DNA of 64,000 nucleotides from CAZMXP01 sp964570285 (GCA_964570285.1 CAZMXP010000030.1:1-64000); one strand, 5' to 3'; positions 8,422 to 17,500 are shown, counted from the stretch's first letter. Made by a program: numbers and translations. The notes: generated by a model from the sequence alone, not told the origin.

Positions 8422-9402
8422 TCACTCGTAGACTCCGACCTCCTCGATGCTCACGCCCTCCTCGTCGAGGTGGTAGTCGTCCGAGATTGTCCCCTTGACG
8501 AGGGCCCAGAATGTCCTGCTCTTGTCGGCAAGAGTCCCGGCGGGGAGGGCCTCTTCGACCTTCTTGATGAGTGACACGCGGGTCGCAGCAAGGCAGGCCG
8601 CCGCGGTGCCGAGGCTGTGCGGTCCGGCCATCATGAACGGCAGGAGATCTCCGATTGGCTTGTTCACCTTCTCGGAGCCGATCAGGTACAGGTTGCAGTC
8701 GTATCCGAGGATCTTGTCGTCGGCATGCTGGGCCCCGACCAGCTCCACGTCTCGGGCTTCGCCGTAGAACAGGCCGAACGCCGAAATCACTCCGAGGACA
8801 CCGAGATTGTCCCCGAAGGTCCGCCGGTCGCGCACCTGACCGGCCAGCGTGCTGTGCAGACTCGGGTACTTCGGGCTTGCAATGATGTAGGACGGCTGGG
8901 GGTAGCAGGGGGCCAGCATCTTGTGGAGCAGGGGCAGGTTCGGCCGGAACACGTGCGTGAGGTGATCCCCGAGCAACCGCCGAATCTCTTGCGCTCCGTC
9001 GAACGTCATCTCGTACTCGAGCGCCTCGACACCCTGGAGATCGTAGGGGGCTCTGCAGCCCTTCTGCAGAAGCGGCACGGGCGTCTTGCCGCGGCCCATG
9101 GCGTAGCCGTACTCGTAGAAAACGTTCGGACGCGGTTCGCTGATCTCGACGATCACGATCGATGCGAGGTCGATCAGTTCGTGGATCTTGCCGCGCAGGT
9201 CTTGGCCGAAGAGCCCGAGGTCATCCGCACGCAGGCAGGCCCGGTTGAACTGCGTCTCGGCCACGTCGCGGATCAGTCCGAACAGGCTTCGGCGCAAGTC
9301 CGCTCCCGTCTGTTTGTCCTCGTAGGCCATGACGACGAGAACGAACGGACGGCCTCCCGTCTTCTCCTGCACGGCAGCCAGAAGCGTCCCGGATGAACTC
9401 AT
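8422..9402 (-). CDS. TIR-like/deoxyribosyltransferase-like two-domain protein
   Basis: Residues 18-140 match the nucleotide-binding fold shared by nucleoside 2-deoxyribosyltransferases and bacterial TIR-like proteins: FVLVVMAYEDK, then RADDLGLFGQDLRGKIHELIDLASIVIVEIS and PNVFYEYGYAMGRGKTPVPLL. The 'PNVFYE.GYA' segment is the diagnostic loop. Residues 190-326 form a second domain with TFGDNLGVLGVISAFGLFYGEARDVELVGAQH and CNLYLIGSEKVNKPIGDLL, which look like an alpha/beta nucleotide-sensing pocket. Proteins of this layout are often stand-alone or short-operon immune effectors that hydrolyse nucleotides or NAD. That role is inferred, not shown. It is divergent from the SNF2 gene. Confidence 0.6.
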   Translation of the reverse strand: MSSSGTLLAAVQEKTGGRPFVLVVMAYEDKQTGADLRRSLFGLIRDVAETQFNRACLRADDLGLFGQDLRGKIHELIDLASIVIVEISEPRPNVFYEYGYAMGRGKTPVPLLQKGCRAPYDLQGVEALEYEMTFDGAQEIRRLLGDHLTHVFRPNLPLLHKMLAPCYPQPSYIIASPKYPSLHSTLAGQVRDRRTFGDNLGVLGVISAFGLFYGEARDVELVGAQHADDKILGYDCNLYLIGSEKVNKPIGDLLPFMMAGPHSLGTAAACLAATRVSLIKKVEEALPAGTLADKSRTFWALVKGTISDDYHLDEEGVSIEEVGVYE

Positions 9403-9489
9403 GGCCGTACGCAGGCTACCACGCCGAGGGGTGGCTCTGGACCGGAGGCACCGGGCGCCCCCCTCTCGCGACCTGTCTCCCGCGCGGGC

Positions 9490-9495
9490 TAGGCT
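9490..9495 (+). promoter_or_regulatory. -10 hexamer TAGGCT, 8 nt before GTG start
   Basis: TAGGCT ends 8 nt before the GTG at 9504. It helps choose that start over the earlier ATG at 9393, which would overlap the 5' end of the divergent gene. Confidence 0.45.
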
Positions 9496-9503
9496 CTTGC
9501 GCC

Positions 9504-12500
9504 GTGATCAGCCAGAGGGGCGAGACGAGACGCAGGCGCGGCCTCTGCCGCGAGATCGAGCACAACTTCTCGCTGCGCGCGCGGGCGGCGGGGGACGCCT
9601 ACTTCCGCGAGGGGCGGGTCCGCGTCCAGAGCGACGAACAAGGGCTGGTCCAGGCGGAGGTGAGGGGGGGCGACCTCTACCGCGTGGCTCTGACGACTGC
9701 ATTCGACAAGTGTGCCGGCTCCTGCACCTGTCCCGCGTTCGGCGCCCACAGCCCCTGCAAGCACATCTGGGCGGTCGCGCGCGCGCTCGATGCGGGCGCG
9801 GTGCCCAACCCCACGCCCGCGTGGCGTCGCCGCCTCGAGGCCGCGGCCACGGGGAGCGAGGAGGGCTCCTCGGACCCGTGGGCCGAGATCTCGTCCCCGG
9901 ACTTCGAGTTGTCCTTCGCGATCGACATCGAGGCGAGCCGCGCCGGCGAAGGGGCGCACTTGAAGCTTCTCACGCGCTCGCGCCTCAAGAACGGCAAGTG
10001 GGGCAAGCGCTGGCCGCTCGCCGTCGACCCCCGCACCCCCTCCCGATCGGACACCCACCCGAGAAGCGTGCCCGATGCGGAACTCGTCGCCAAGCTCCTC
10101 TCGGCGAGGCCGTCCTACGTCGATCCCTTCGAGCGACGCAGCCGCGGCAAGATCCTCTTCCCCTACGCGCTGCTCCCGTCGGTGCTTCCCGAACTCTGCG
10201 CGACCGGCCGCTTCCACTGCGAGGTACGCGGCGAAGTCGTCGGCGACCCCATGCGCTTCGATGAGGGTCCGGCGTGGGTCTTCGGCGTGGCGGTCGCGCG
10301 CGACACGAAGCGCAAGCGCTGTACCGCGACCGGCTTTCTCGCCCGCGGCGAGGAGCGGATGTCGATCGAGGAGCCGCTGCTGCTGCTCGAGAGCGCCGGC
10401 CTCCTCTTCACGCCGGACCGCGTCGCGCGCTTCGACGCCCGCGGCGCGATGAGCCTCGTGAGCGCGTTTCGCGAGGACGGTGCGGTCGAGGCCACCCTGT
10501 CCGAGGAGGAGGCGCTCTTGGGCGCGCTCCTCCGGGCGGGGGGGCAGGCGCTGCTGGAGCTGCCCGGCACGCCGGTGGTCACGGAGCGGCCGAGGCCGCA
10601 TCTGCACGTGACGCGGGGCGAGGCGTGGGAGAGCGAGCCGCGCCGCCTTTTCGACTGCGCGATCTCCTTCGACTATGCGGGGACGCGCGTCGCCGCGCGC
10701 GACCCGGGCGCGACGCTGCTTCTCTCGGGGCCCGTGCGCATGGTGCGCCGGGAGCGCGAGGCGGAGCGCGAGGCGCTGGCGGCGTTCCTCCGCCTCGGCG
10801 GGCAGCGCGAGGTGCGCATCGCGGCCGGACGCGACGGGGTCGTCGCCGCGGAGGCCTTTCCCGATCTCGTCCGCGCGCTGGCCGCCGAGGGCTGGACCGT
10901 CGAGGCCGACGGCAAGCTCTGCCGCGCGGGCGGCGCCTTCCGCGTGGCGGTGCGCTCCGGCATCGACTGGTTCGACCTCGAGGGCGGCATGCAATTCGGC
11001 GAGGAGGAGGTCGCGCTGCCCGCGCTGCTCGAGGCGGCGCGTTCGCGGCGCGGGACCGTGGTGCTCGCCGACGGCACCGTGGGGCTCCTGCCCGAGAAGT
11101 GGATGGAGGAGTGGGGGCTCGTAGCCGCCGTGGCGCCGGAGGAGGCGGGGCGCGTCCGCTTCGCGCGGGGGCAGGGGTTCCTGCTCGACGCGCTGCTGGC
11201 CGCGCGCCCGGAGGTGGACATCGACGAACGGTTCGCGGACCTGCGCGCGCGCCTGGGTCGGCTGAAGGCGCCCGGCCCCGCCGCGCCCGCCGCCGGCTTC
11301 CGGGGCGAACTCCGCCCCTACCAGCGCGAGGGCCTCGGCTGGATCGACTACCTGCGCGAGACCGGCTTCGGGGGATGCCTCGCCGACGACATGGGGCTCG
11401 GCAAGACGGTGCAGGTGCTCGCGGCGCTGCACGCGCGCAGGGCGGGGCGACCCTCGCTCGTCGTCGCGCCGAAGTCGCTGACCTTCAACTGGCTCGAGGA
11501 GGCCGCGCGCTTCACGCCGGACCTGCGCGCGGTCGCCTACACCGGCCTCGACCGCCGTGCGGCGCTGGAGAGGTTCTCCGAACACGACCTCATCGTGACC
11601 ACCTACGGCACGCTCAGGCGCGACGCCGCCGACCTCGCCGCCGTCGACTTCGACTGCGTCGTGCTCGACGAGGCGCAGGCGATCAAGAACCCGCAGAGCC
11701 AGGCGGCGAAGGCGACACGGCTCCTGCGCGCCGACCACCGGCTCGTGCTCACCGGCACGCCCATCGAAAACAGCATCGAAGACCTCTGGTCGCTCTTCGA
11801 GTTCCTGAACCCGGGCATGCTGGGCAGGAGCCGGGCGTTCGCGGGGGCTACAAGGGGAAGGAAGGGGGGCACGGGGGGCGTGGACGGATCGGCGGGATCG
11901 ATCCGCGCCCGGGTCGCCGGTGCGCTGCGCCCCTTCCTGCTGCGCCGGACGAAGGAGCAGGTGCTCGCCGATCTTCCGGCCAAGACCGAGCAGACGCTCC
12001 ACTGCGAGATGGAGCCCGCGCAGCGCAAGGCCTACGACGGGCTCCGCGACCACTATCGCGCGGCGCTGCTGGGACGCGCGCGGTCGAAGGACCTGGGGCG
12101 GATGAAGATCGAGGTGCTGGAGGCGCTGCTGCGGCTGCGGCAGGCGGCCTGCCATCCGGGGCTGATCGACCCGGCGCAGCGGGGAAGCCCTTGCGCGAAG
12201 CTCGACGTCCTGCTGCCGATGCTGCAGGAACTCGCCGCGTCGGGCCATCGCGCGCTCGTCTTCTCGCAGTTCACGAGCTTTCTCGCTATCGTCCGGGCCG
12301 CGATCCGCGACGCGGGGCTCGAACACTGCTATCTCGACGGCGCGACCTCGGCCAAGGCGCGCAAGGCCGAGGTCGAGCGCTTCGATGCATGCACGCAGAT
12401 CCCGCTCTTCCTCGTCAGCCTCAAGGCGGGCGGCGTGGGGTTGAATCTCGCCTCGGCCGACTACGTCTTCCTGCTTGACCCCTGGTGGAATCCGGCGGTG

Positions 12501-12704
12501 GAGAGGCAGGCGATCGACCGGACCCACCGCATCGGGCAGACGCGGCCCGTCACCGCCTACCGCCTCGTCTGCCGCGACTCGGTCGAGGAGAAGGTGCTCG
12601 ACTTGCAGTCGCGCAAGCGCGACCTCGCGGACGCGATCCTCGGGCAGGACGCCTCGCTGCTGCGCGGCCTCACGAGCGAGGATCTCGACCTGCTGCTCTC
12701 GTGA
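9504..12704 (+). CDS. SWIM-domain SNF2-family ATPase/helicase
   Basis: This protein of about 1066 aa has an N-terminal SWIM zinc finger (CAGSCTCPAFGAHSPCKHIWA, CxC...CxH), a long middle region, and a full SNF2 motor. The motor includes DDMGLGKTVQV (Walker A), VVLDEAQAIKNP (DEAQ box), LVLTGTPIENS (motif III) and RTHRIGQTRPVTAYRL (motif VI). The class translocates on double-stranded DNA and remodels protein-DNA complexes. In bacteria it occurs in housekeeping roles and also near defence genes. Between the two RecA lobes there is a Gly-rich insert (about TRGRKGGTGGVDG) encoded by G-tracts. The GTG start was chosen because the SWIM region begins soon after and a TAGGCT box lies 8 nt upstream. The ATG at 9393 is an alternative. 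Confidence 0.9.
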   Translation: MISQRGETRRRRGLCREIEHNFSLRARAAGDAYFREGRVRVQSDEQGLVQAEVRGGDLYRVALTTAFDKCAGSCTCPAFGAHSPCKHIWAVARALDAGAVPNPTPAWRRRLEAAATGSEEGSSDPWAEISSPDFELSFAIDIEASRAGEGAHLKLLTRSRLKNGKWGKRWPLAVDPRTPSRSDTHPRSVPDAELVAKLLSARPSYVDPFERRSRGKILFPYALLPSVLPELCATGRFHCEVRGEVVGDPMRFDEGPAWVFGVAVARDTKRKRCTATGFLARGEERMSIEEPLLLLESAGLLFTPDRVARFDARGAMSLVSAFREDGAVEATLSEEEALLGALLRAGGQALLELPGTPVVTERPRPHLHVTRGEAWESEPRRLFDCAISFDYAGTRVAARDPGATLLLSGPVRMVRREREAEREALAAFLRLGGQREVRIAAGRDGVVAAEAFPDLVRALAAEGWTVEADGKLCRAGGAFRVAVRSGIDWFDLEGGMQFGEEEVALPALLEAARSRRGTVVLADGTVGLLPEKWMEEWGLVAAVAPEEAGRVRFARGQGFLLDALLAARPEVDIDERFADLRARLGRLKAPGPAAPAAGFRGELRPYQREGLGWIDYLRETGFGGCLADDMGLGKTVQVLAALHARRAGRPSLVVAPKSLTFNWLEEAARFTPDLRAVAYTGLDRRAALERFSEHDLIVTTYGTLRRDAADLAAVDFDCVVLDEAQAIKNPQSQAAKATRLLRADHRLVLTGTPIENSIEDLWSLFEFLNPGMLGRSRAFAGATRGRKGGTGGVDGSAGSIRARVAGALRPFLLRRTKEQVLADLPAKTEQTLHCEMEPAQRKAYDGLRDHYRAALLGRARSKDLGRMKIEVLEALLRLRQAACHPGLIDPAQRGSPCAKLDVLLPMLQELAASGHRALVFSQFTSFLAIVRAAIRDAGLEHCYLDGATSAKARKAEVERFDACTQIPLFLVSLKAGGVGLNLASADYVFLLDPWWNPAVERQAIDRTHRIGQTRPVTAYRLVCRDSVEEKVLDLQSRKRDLADAILGQDASLLRGLTSEDLDLLLS

Positions 12705-12711
12705 CGCCGGG

Positions 12712-13866
12712 TCACTTCTCGAGCGGCGACTTCTCCTTGAGGCGCTCCTCGAACTTCTCGCGCACCTTCTTGACCTTGGGCAGCGCGACGCTGGCGACGT
12801 AGCCCTGGGTGGGGTTCCTGCAGACGTAGTTCTGGTGGTAGGCCTCGGCCGGGAAGAAGCGCACGAGCGGTTCGAGCGTCGTCACGATGGGGGACTTGAA
12901 CGCCTTCGCGTCGGTCAGGTCGGCGATGAACGCCTCGGCGAGCGCCTTCTCCTTCTCGTCGGCGTAGAAGATCGCGGAGCGGTATTGCGTGCCGACATCC
13001 GCCCCCTGCCGGTTCAGCGTCGTCGGGTCGTGGGTCGCGAAGTGGACCTTGAGCAGGTCCTCGTAGCCGATCTTCGACGGGTCGTAGAGGATCTGCACCG
13101 CCTCGGCGTGGCCGGTCCGGCCGGTGCAGACCGCCTCGTAGTTCGCGGTGTCCCCCGTGCCCCCCGCATATCCCGAGACCGCGTCGTAGACGCCTTCGAT
13201 CTCCTCGAACACCGCCTCGACGCACCAGAAGCAGCCGCCGGCGAAGACGGCGCTTGCGCGCGCGGAGGCCTTCGCGGCGGGGTCGGCGAGCTTCCTCACG
13301 GCGGCCGCCTCCGTGAACGAGAGCGACTCCGAGTTGAGGCAGTACCTGAGCCCCGTCGGCTTCGGCCCATCCTCGAACACATGCCCCAGGTGCGCGTCGC
13401 AACGCGCGCAGAGGATCTCGACCCGCACCATCCCCAGGGTCTTGTCGCTTTTCTCGTCGATGTTCTCAGGCGCAATGGGCTGGAAGAACGACGGCCAACC
13501 GGTCCCGGAGTGAAACTTCGACCCGCTGGAGAAAAGCGGCAGCCCGCAGCAGACGCAGGTGTAGACGCCCTCCTTCTTGTTGTCGAGCAGCGTGCCGCAG
13601 AAGGGGCGCTCCGTTGCCGCGCGACGCGTGATCTTGTACTGGTCGGGTGTCAGCAGGACCTTCCACTCGTCGTCGCTCTTGACGACGCGCGGACTGGAGA
13701 CGGGGCCGACGAGTTCGCCCTTCTCGTTGAAGACGCGCACGGAGACCATGTTGGGGTCCTCGGAGTTCTTGGGGTGGGGGGGGGCCGCGGGGGGGTCCCC
13801 GGCGTGGCACGACGCCGGAACCAGCGCAAGCGCCAGCAGCGCGAGTCCGAGTTGAAGACGGCTCAT
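12712..13866 (-). CDS. msrAB: MsrBA fusion, exported methionine sulfoxide reductase
   Basis: This 384-aa protein starts with a signal peptide with a lipobox-like end (ALALVPASCHAG), so it acts outside the cytoplasm, possibly lipid-anchored. Residues about 55-190 are MsrB: zinc CxxC pairs (CVCC and CARC) and the catalytic RYCLNS. Residues about 205-370 are MsrA with GGCFWCVE at the active site. Together they reduce R- and S-methionine sulfoxides in oxidised envelope proteins. The order is MsrB-MsrA, the reverse of the Neisseria-type fusion. The start at 13866 is supported by the signal peptide and a TAGGAA hexamer 6 nt upstream. Confidence 0.93.
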   Translation of the reverse strand: MSRLQLGLALLALALVPASCHAGDPPAAPPHPKNSEDPNMVSVRVFNEKGELVGPVSSPRVVKSDDEWKVLLTPDQYKITRRAATERPFCGTLLDNKKEGVYTCVCCGLPLFSSGSKFHSGTGWPSFFQPIAPENIDEKSDKTLGMVRVEILCARCDAHLGHVFEDGPKPTGLRYCLNSESLSFTEAAAVRKLADPAAKASARASAVFAGGCFWCVEAVFEEIEGVYDAVSGYAGGTGDTANYEAVCTGRTGHAEAVQILYDPSKIGYEDLLKVHFATHDPTTLNRQGADVGTQYRSAIFYADEKEKALAEAFIADLTDAKAFKSPIVTTLEPLVRFFPAEAYHQNYVCRNPTQGYVASVALPKVKKVREKFEERLKEKSPLEK

Positions 13867-13912
13867 GGCAACTTCCTAGGATGCCACAGGATGGCGGAGC
13901 GTTTCCGGAGCG

Positions 13913-13996
13913 GAGCCTGGCTCATTAGTATCGCTCTGGGTTGGCGGGCCCACCTGTAAAGCGGGCTTTACAGAGCGGTACTAATGAGCCAGGCTC
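13913..13996. repeat. 26-bp inverted repeat around a 32-nt loop
   Basis: The left arm (13913-13938) and right arm (13971-13996) are reverse complements with one mismatch in 26 positions. Both contain CTCATTAGTA or its complement. The loop itself holds a perfect 7-bp stem, GTAAAGC/GCTTTAC. The right arm covers the last codons and TAG stop of the methyltransferase gene, so the element formed at, or supplied, its 3' end. It may act as a transcription terminator or be a REP/MITE-like insertion. A similar structure lies at 45151-45217. Confidence 0.75.
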
Positions 13997-14808
13997 GGGA
14001 GAGCGACGAGGTAGCTGACCCAGCCGGGGCAGGCTTCGCCGACGACGGTGGGGGTGAAGATGCCGTTGCCCTCGTTGGCGACCTCGTCGGTGCCTTCCCA
14101 GTAGACGATCACGTCCTTGAATCCCGCCTCATGGAGGAGTTCGCGCAGTTCGGGGAGGCTCCAGAGGCGCCACTCGTAGGTGAACGCCTTCTGCATGCGC
14201 GTGCCGTCGGGGAAGTGGAAGTGGATGTGGTTGATGACGTCGCCGGTGACCGGGTTGTAGTGCGCCTGGTCCCAGACGTAGGTGAAGCCGTCCTCCTGCC
14301 GCCGCTCGCGCTGGGGCTGGTAGGCGCCGTGGCCGCCGTAGGCGTCGAGGATGAAGATGCCGTCGTCGACGAGCGCGCGGCGGACCGCCCGGAAGTAGGC
14401 ACGCATCCGCGCCCGGGTCTTGAAGATCCAATAGCTGAAGTTCGGCGCGACGACGGTATCGACCTGCGGCGTCTCGACCCTCGTCACGTCGCCTTCGATC
14501 AGGCGGATCCGGTGGCGGTCCTTCGGCTTCAGCCTCTTCGCGATGCGCCGGCGCGCGATCGCGAGCACGGAAGGGTCGATGTCGACGCCGATCGCCGTCG
14601 CGCGCCCGTGGCGGCGCACCCACTCGATCGCGAGCAGCGACGTGCCGCAGAAGTCCTCGCGCAGCGTCCGCGCCTGGCGCCCGCGCAACTCGAGCCAGAC
14701 CTGGTCGATGAAGAGGCAGTCGGCCTCGGGGGACTGCACCGCGAGCTCGTAGAGCGTGTAGCGGTCGCTCTGGGCGGCGGTCCGCCGCGGCGGCTTGCGT
14801 TTCGCCAT
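13981..14808 (-). CDS. Class I SAM-dependent methyltransferase
   Basis: This 275-aa protein has a Rossmann-type methyltransferase core: LREDFCGTSLLAIEWVRRHG (motif I region), AIGVDIDPSVLAIARRR (motif with acidic end), RIRLIEGDVTRV and ALVDDGIFILDAYGG (post-motif strand). The C-terminal part (FTYEWRLWSLPELRELLHEAGF) is typical of small-molecule methyltransferases. The substrate is unknown. A TATAAT hexamer lies about 57 nt upstream at 14866-14871, inside the end of the HD-GYP gene. The stop codon falls inside the large inverted repeat at 13913-13996. Confidence 0.8.
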   Translation of the reverse strand: MAKRKPPRRTAAQSDRYTLYELAVQSPEADCLFIDQVWLELRGRQARTLREDFCGTSLLAIEWVRRHGRATAIGVDIDPSVLAIARRRIAKRLKPKDRHRIRLIEGDVTRVETPQVDTVVAPNFSYWIFKTRARMRAYFRAVRRALVDDGIFILDAYGGHGAYQPQRERRQEDGFTYVWDQAHYNPVTGDVINHIHFHFPDGTRMQKAFTYEWRLWSLPELRELLHEAGFKDVIVYWEGTDEVANEGNGIFTPTVVGEACPGWVSYLVALPSLAH

Positions 14809-14864
14809 CGGATCAGCGCGGCGGGAGGGGAGGGAGCGGGGCGGCGGGGGACTTCACCCGGCGA

Positions 14865-16259
14865 TTATATCGCCGAGACGAACTCGCCGGCAGTCCCGAA
14901 GATCTCCTCCTGCGGCACCTGCCTCACCACCGTGCGCCGCGGCTGGCCCTCCTCCGGCGCCGCCGCGAGGTCGAGGGCCGCCTCGCGCGGGAGGAGGCCG
15001 TGGCCGCTCCGCATGATGCGCACCTTCGGCTCGCGCCCGCACTTGGGGTCCTTCGGCGCCTCCGTCACGAGCGCGATCTCGCCCGTCGACAGCTCGACGA
15101 TGCTGCCGACGGGGTAGGCCCCGATCGCGCCCGCGAAGACGCGCAGCAGCAGCGGATCGAAGAGGCTGCCCGACTTCGCGTGCAGGATGTTCATCGCCTC
15201 CGGGCTCGAATAGGGCTCGGGGCGGTACTCCCGCGGCGACGTGAGCGCCTCGTAGCAGTCGGCGATCGCGATGATGCGCGAGACCATGTGCGGCGCGTGG
15301 TCGATCGCGGGGAAGCCGCCGCCGCCGAAGTGCACGTGGTGCTCGTACGCGGCGATCGCGGCCTTGAGCATGCCCTCGTGCGTGGAGCCCTCCTCGAAGA
15401 GGAGGCGGGCGCCGCGCACGGGGTGTTCGCGCACCTCGTCGAGGCGAGGGGCGGGGGGGCTGCGGGGGGGAGGGGTGACCGTCTTGCCGACGTCGTGGAA
15501 GAGCGCGGCGAGCCCGAGCGCGCCCAGCTGGCGGCGGTTCATGCCGAGGCGCTGGCCGAGCACGAGGGAGTAGATGCAGACGTGCAGGCTGTGGTGGAAG
15601 AGCTTCAGGTCGTGGCCGCGGATCTGCGCGAGCGCGAGCACGGCCGACTCGTCCTCGAGGAAGCGGTCGACGAGCCCCTGCACCGCGCGCCGGGCGCGGC
15701 GCAGGCGCGTCCGGTCGGCAAACCCCTCGCAGCGCAGCACCGCCTTGAAGGCGCGCAGCCCGCGCAGGTAGGTGCGCATCGCCATCTCGCGCCGGTCCTC
15801 CAGCGCGACGGGATCGTCCTCCTTCTCCTCGCGCGCCTCGAGCTTGATCGTGTCGATGCCCGACGTGGCCACCGCCGCGTGCAGCCGCGCGGCCGGCTCG
15901 GGGCGGTTGGTGTCGAGGTCGAGAAACGCGGTGCCGAAGGTGGCGAGGTCGGCGGAGGGGACGGTGGCGGCGAACTTCACCCCCCGGAGCCCCCGGCGCG
16001 TCCACTCCTCCGCGAGGAACGCCAGCGCCAGATTGCCGCACTCCGCGGCGCGCATGACCCGGCCGTTCACCTGCAGGCGCGAGCCGCGCACCGCGACCGC
16101 GACCTCGTCCTCGCCCGCGGCGGCGTCGCGGATCGCCGCGGCGAGGTTGTCGAGCGCATCGGCGCTCGCGTCGTGGCGCGCGCCGTACATCTGCAGGAGC
16201 TTCAGCGTGCCGAAGAGCGAGCCGACGAGGCGGCTGTACGGGCGCACCTCGGGGGTCAC
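14865..16259 (-). CDS. HD-GYP-like phosphodiesterase with altered GYP motif
   Basis: This 464-aa protein has an N-terminal half of unknown fold and an HD domain in residues about 225-400. The HD pair is in LAALFHDVGKT, followed by HPVRGA and the histidine-rich AYEHHVHFGGGGFP. Canonical HD-GYP enzymes, which hydrolyse cyclic-di-GMP, have HHE..DGSGYP at that position, so Asp and Tyr are replaced here. A C-terminal beta domain (GSIVELSTGEIALVTEAP) matches the tail seen in HD-GYP relatives. The GTG start overlaps the GGDEF gene stop by 4 nt, so the pair is co-translated. Activity may be reduced or redirected. Confidence 0.8.
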   Translation of the reverse strand: MTPEVRPYSRLVGSLFGTLKLLQMYGARHDASADALDNLAAAIRDAAAGEDEVAVAVRGSRLQVNGRVMRAAECGNLALAFLAEEWTRRGLRGVKFAATVPSADLATFGTAFLDLDTNRPEPAARLHAAVATSGIDTIKLEAREEKEDDPVALEDRREMAMRTYLRGLRAFKAVLRCEGFADRTRLRRARRAVQGLVDRFLEDESAVLALAQIRGHDLKLFHHSLHVCIYSLVLGQRLGMNRRQLGALGLAALFHDVGKTVTPPPRSPPAPRLDEVREHPVRGARLLFEEGSTHEGMLKAAIAAYEHHVHFGGGGFPAIDHAPHMVSRIIAIADCYEALTSPREYRPEPYSSPEAMNILHAKSGSLFDPLLLRVFAGAIGAYPVGSIVELSTGEIALVTEAPKDPKCGREPKVRIMRSGHGLLPREAALDLAAAPEEGQPRRTVVRQVPQEEIFGTAGEFVSAI

Positions 16260-17500
16260 GTCGCGACCTCGCGGCGCGCCGCCTCGAAGAGGATGCGGTT
16301 GCGCCCGTGCTCCTTCGCGGCGTAGAGCCGGTCGTCGGCGAGGCGGATGAGGCTGTCGGCGTCGTCGCGCTCGGCGGGGCAGAAGGCGACGCCGCCGCTG
16401 ATCCTCACCGCGAACGACTCCGCGCGCTGCGCCACCTCGGCGCGGATGCGCCCGACGTCGCTGCGGAAGGTCTCCAGCCGCGCCGCCAGCGACGGGAGGT
16501 CCTCGCAGTTGAGCACGCAGAGGAATTCCTCGCCGCCGAAGCGGCAGGCGAACTCCCCCTCCTCGCGCCGCACGAGCTCGCGCGCCACGTCCGCGACCTC
16601 GACGAGGACCTGGTCGCCGACGTGGTGGCCGAACGCGTCGTTGATGCGCTTGAAGTGGTCGATGTCGAAGAGGAAGAGCGCGAAGGGCGCCGTCTGGCGG
16701 ACCGTCAGGCGCGCCTCGATCTGCGCGTAGCAGTGGCGCCGGTTCGAGAGGCGCGTCAGCGGGTCGGTCTCGCTGAGCGCGCGGATCTCGGCCGCGCGCT
16801 GCAGGTTGGTGATGACGACCGCGCCGAGGTTCGCGAGGGCCATGCAGACCGTGTGCGCCTTCTGCACGACCTTCTTCATGCCGCCGATCGCGAGGCAGCC
16901 GATCGCGTCGGAGTCGTGCACGAGGGGGATGTAGAAGTCGAAGTCGCGCTCGATGACGCGGGAGCGCTCGATCTCGGAGCTCACCTCGTGGTCGAGCGTC
17001 GCGAAGTCGCCGGGGCGGAGGATGAGGCACTTCCGCGCGGCGTAGCCGATGCGGTCGGCGCCGAGGGGCACGGCGAAGCCGTGGGGGCACTCCCCCTCCG
17101 GCAGGCCCATCTGCGCGACCGCGTGCAGCTCCTCGCCGTCCCGGATGAACGCGATGCCGTGCTCGCAGCCGAGGATGCGTTCGCAGGCGGAGAGGATGCA
17201 CTGGCCGAGCTCGTCGATGCGCTTCACGCTGACGAACTGCTGCGTGACCTCCGGGAACCGGTCGAGCAGCGTCGTCAGCACGAGGCGCTCGCGGGAGAGC
17301 TGCAGCGGGCTCTCGTCGCCGCGGTCGTCGAAGGGCGTGTCGCTGCCGCGCATGCGGCGCAAGACGTCCTCGAGGTTGCCCATGCGCAGCACGAGGCGGT
17401 GGCGGTCGCGCATCGCCATCATCACGGCGATGAGCGGGCCGAGCACGGCCGCGGCGACGAGGCCCCAGATGGCGATTCCGTAATCCAGCGCTGCGATCAT
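16256..17500 (-). CDS. Membrane GAF-GGDEF diguanylate cyclase
   Basis: This 414-aa protein has an N-terminal membrane helix (IWGLVAAAVLGPLIAVMMA, residues about 10-30), a GAF-like sensor (residues about 90-235) and a GGDEF domain with LFLFDIDHFKRINDAFGHHVGD and the active loop RFGGEEF. GGEEF supports active synthesis of cyclic-di-GMP. The RxxD inhibitory site expected just upstream is absent (REEG instead), so product inhibition is probably lost. It forms a two-gene operon with the HD-GYP-like gene (GTGA overlap), a synthesis/turnover pair. Confidence 0.88.
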   Translation of the reverse strand: MIAALDYGIAIWGLVAAAVLGPLIAVMMAMRDRHRLVLRMGNLEDVLRRMRGSDTPFDDRGDESPLQLSRERLVLTTLLDRFPEVTQQFVSVKRIDELGQCILSACERILGCEHGIAFIRDGEELHAVAQMGLPEGECPHGFAVPLGADRIGYAARKCLILRPGDFATLDHEVSSEIERSRVIERDFDFYIPLVHDSDAIGCLAIGGMKKVVQKAHTVCMALANLGAVVITNLQRAAEIRALSETDPLTRLSNRRHCYAQIEARLTVRQTAPFALFLFDIDHFKRINDAFGHHVGDQVLVEVADVARELVRREEGEFACRFGGEEFLCVLNCEDLPSLAARLETFRSDVGRIRAEVAQRAESFAVRISGGVAFCPAERDDADSLIRLADDRLYAAKEHGRNRILFEAARREVAT

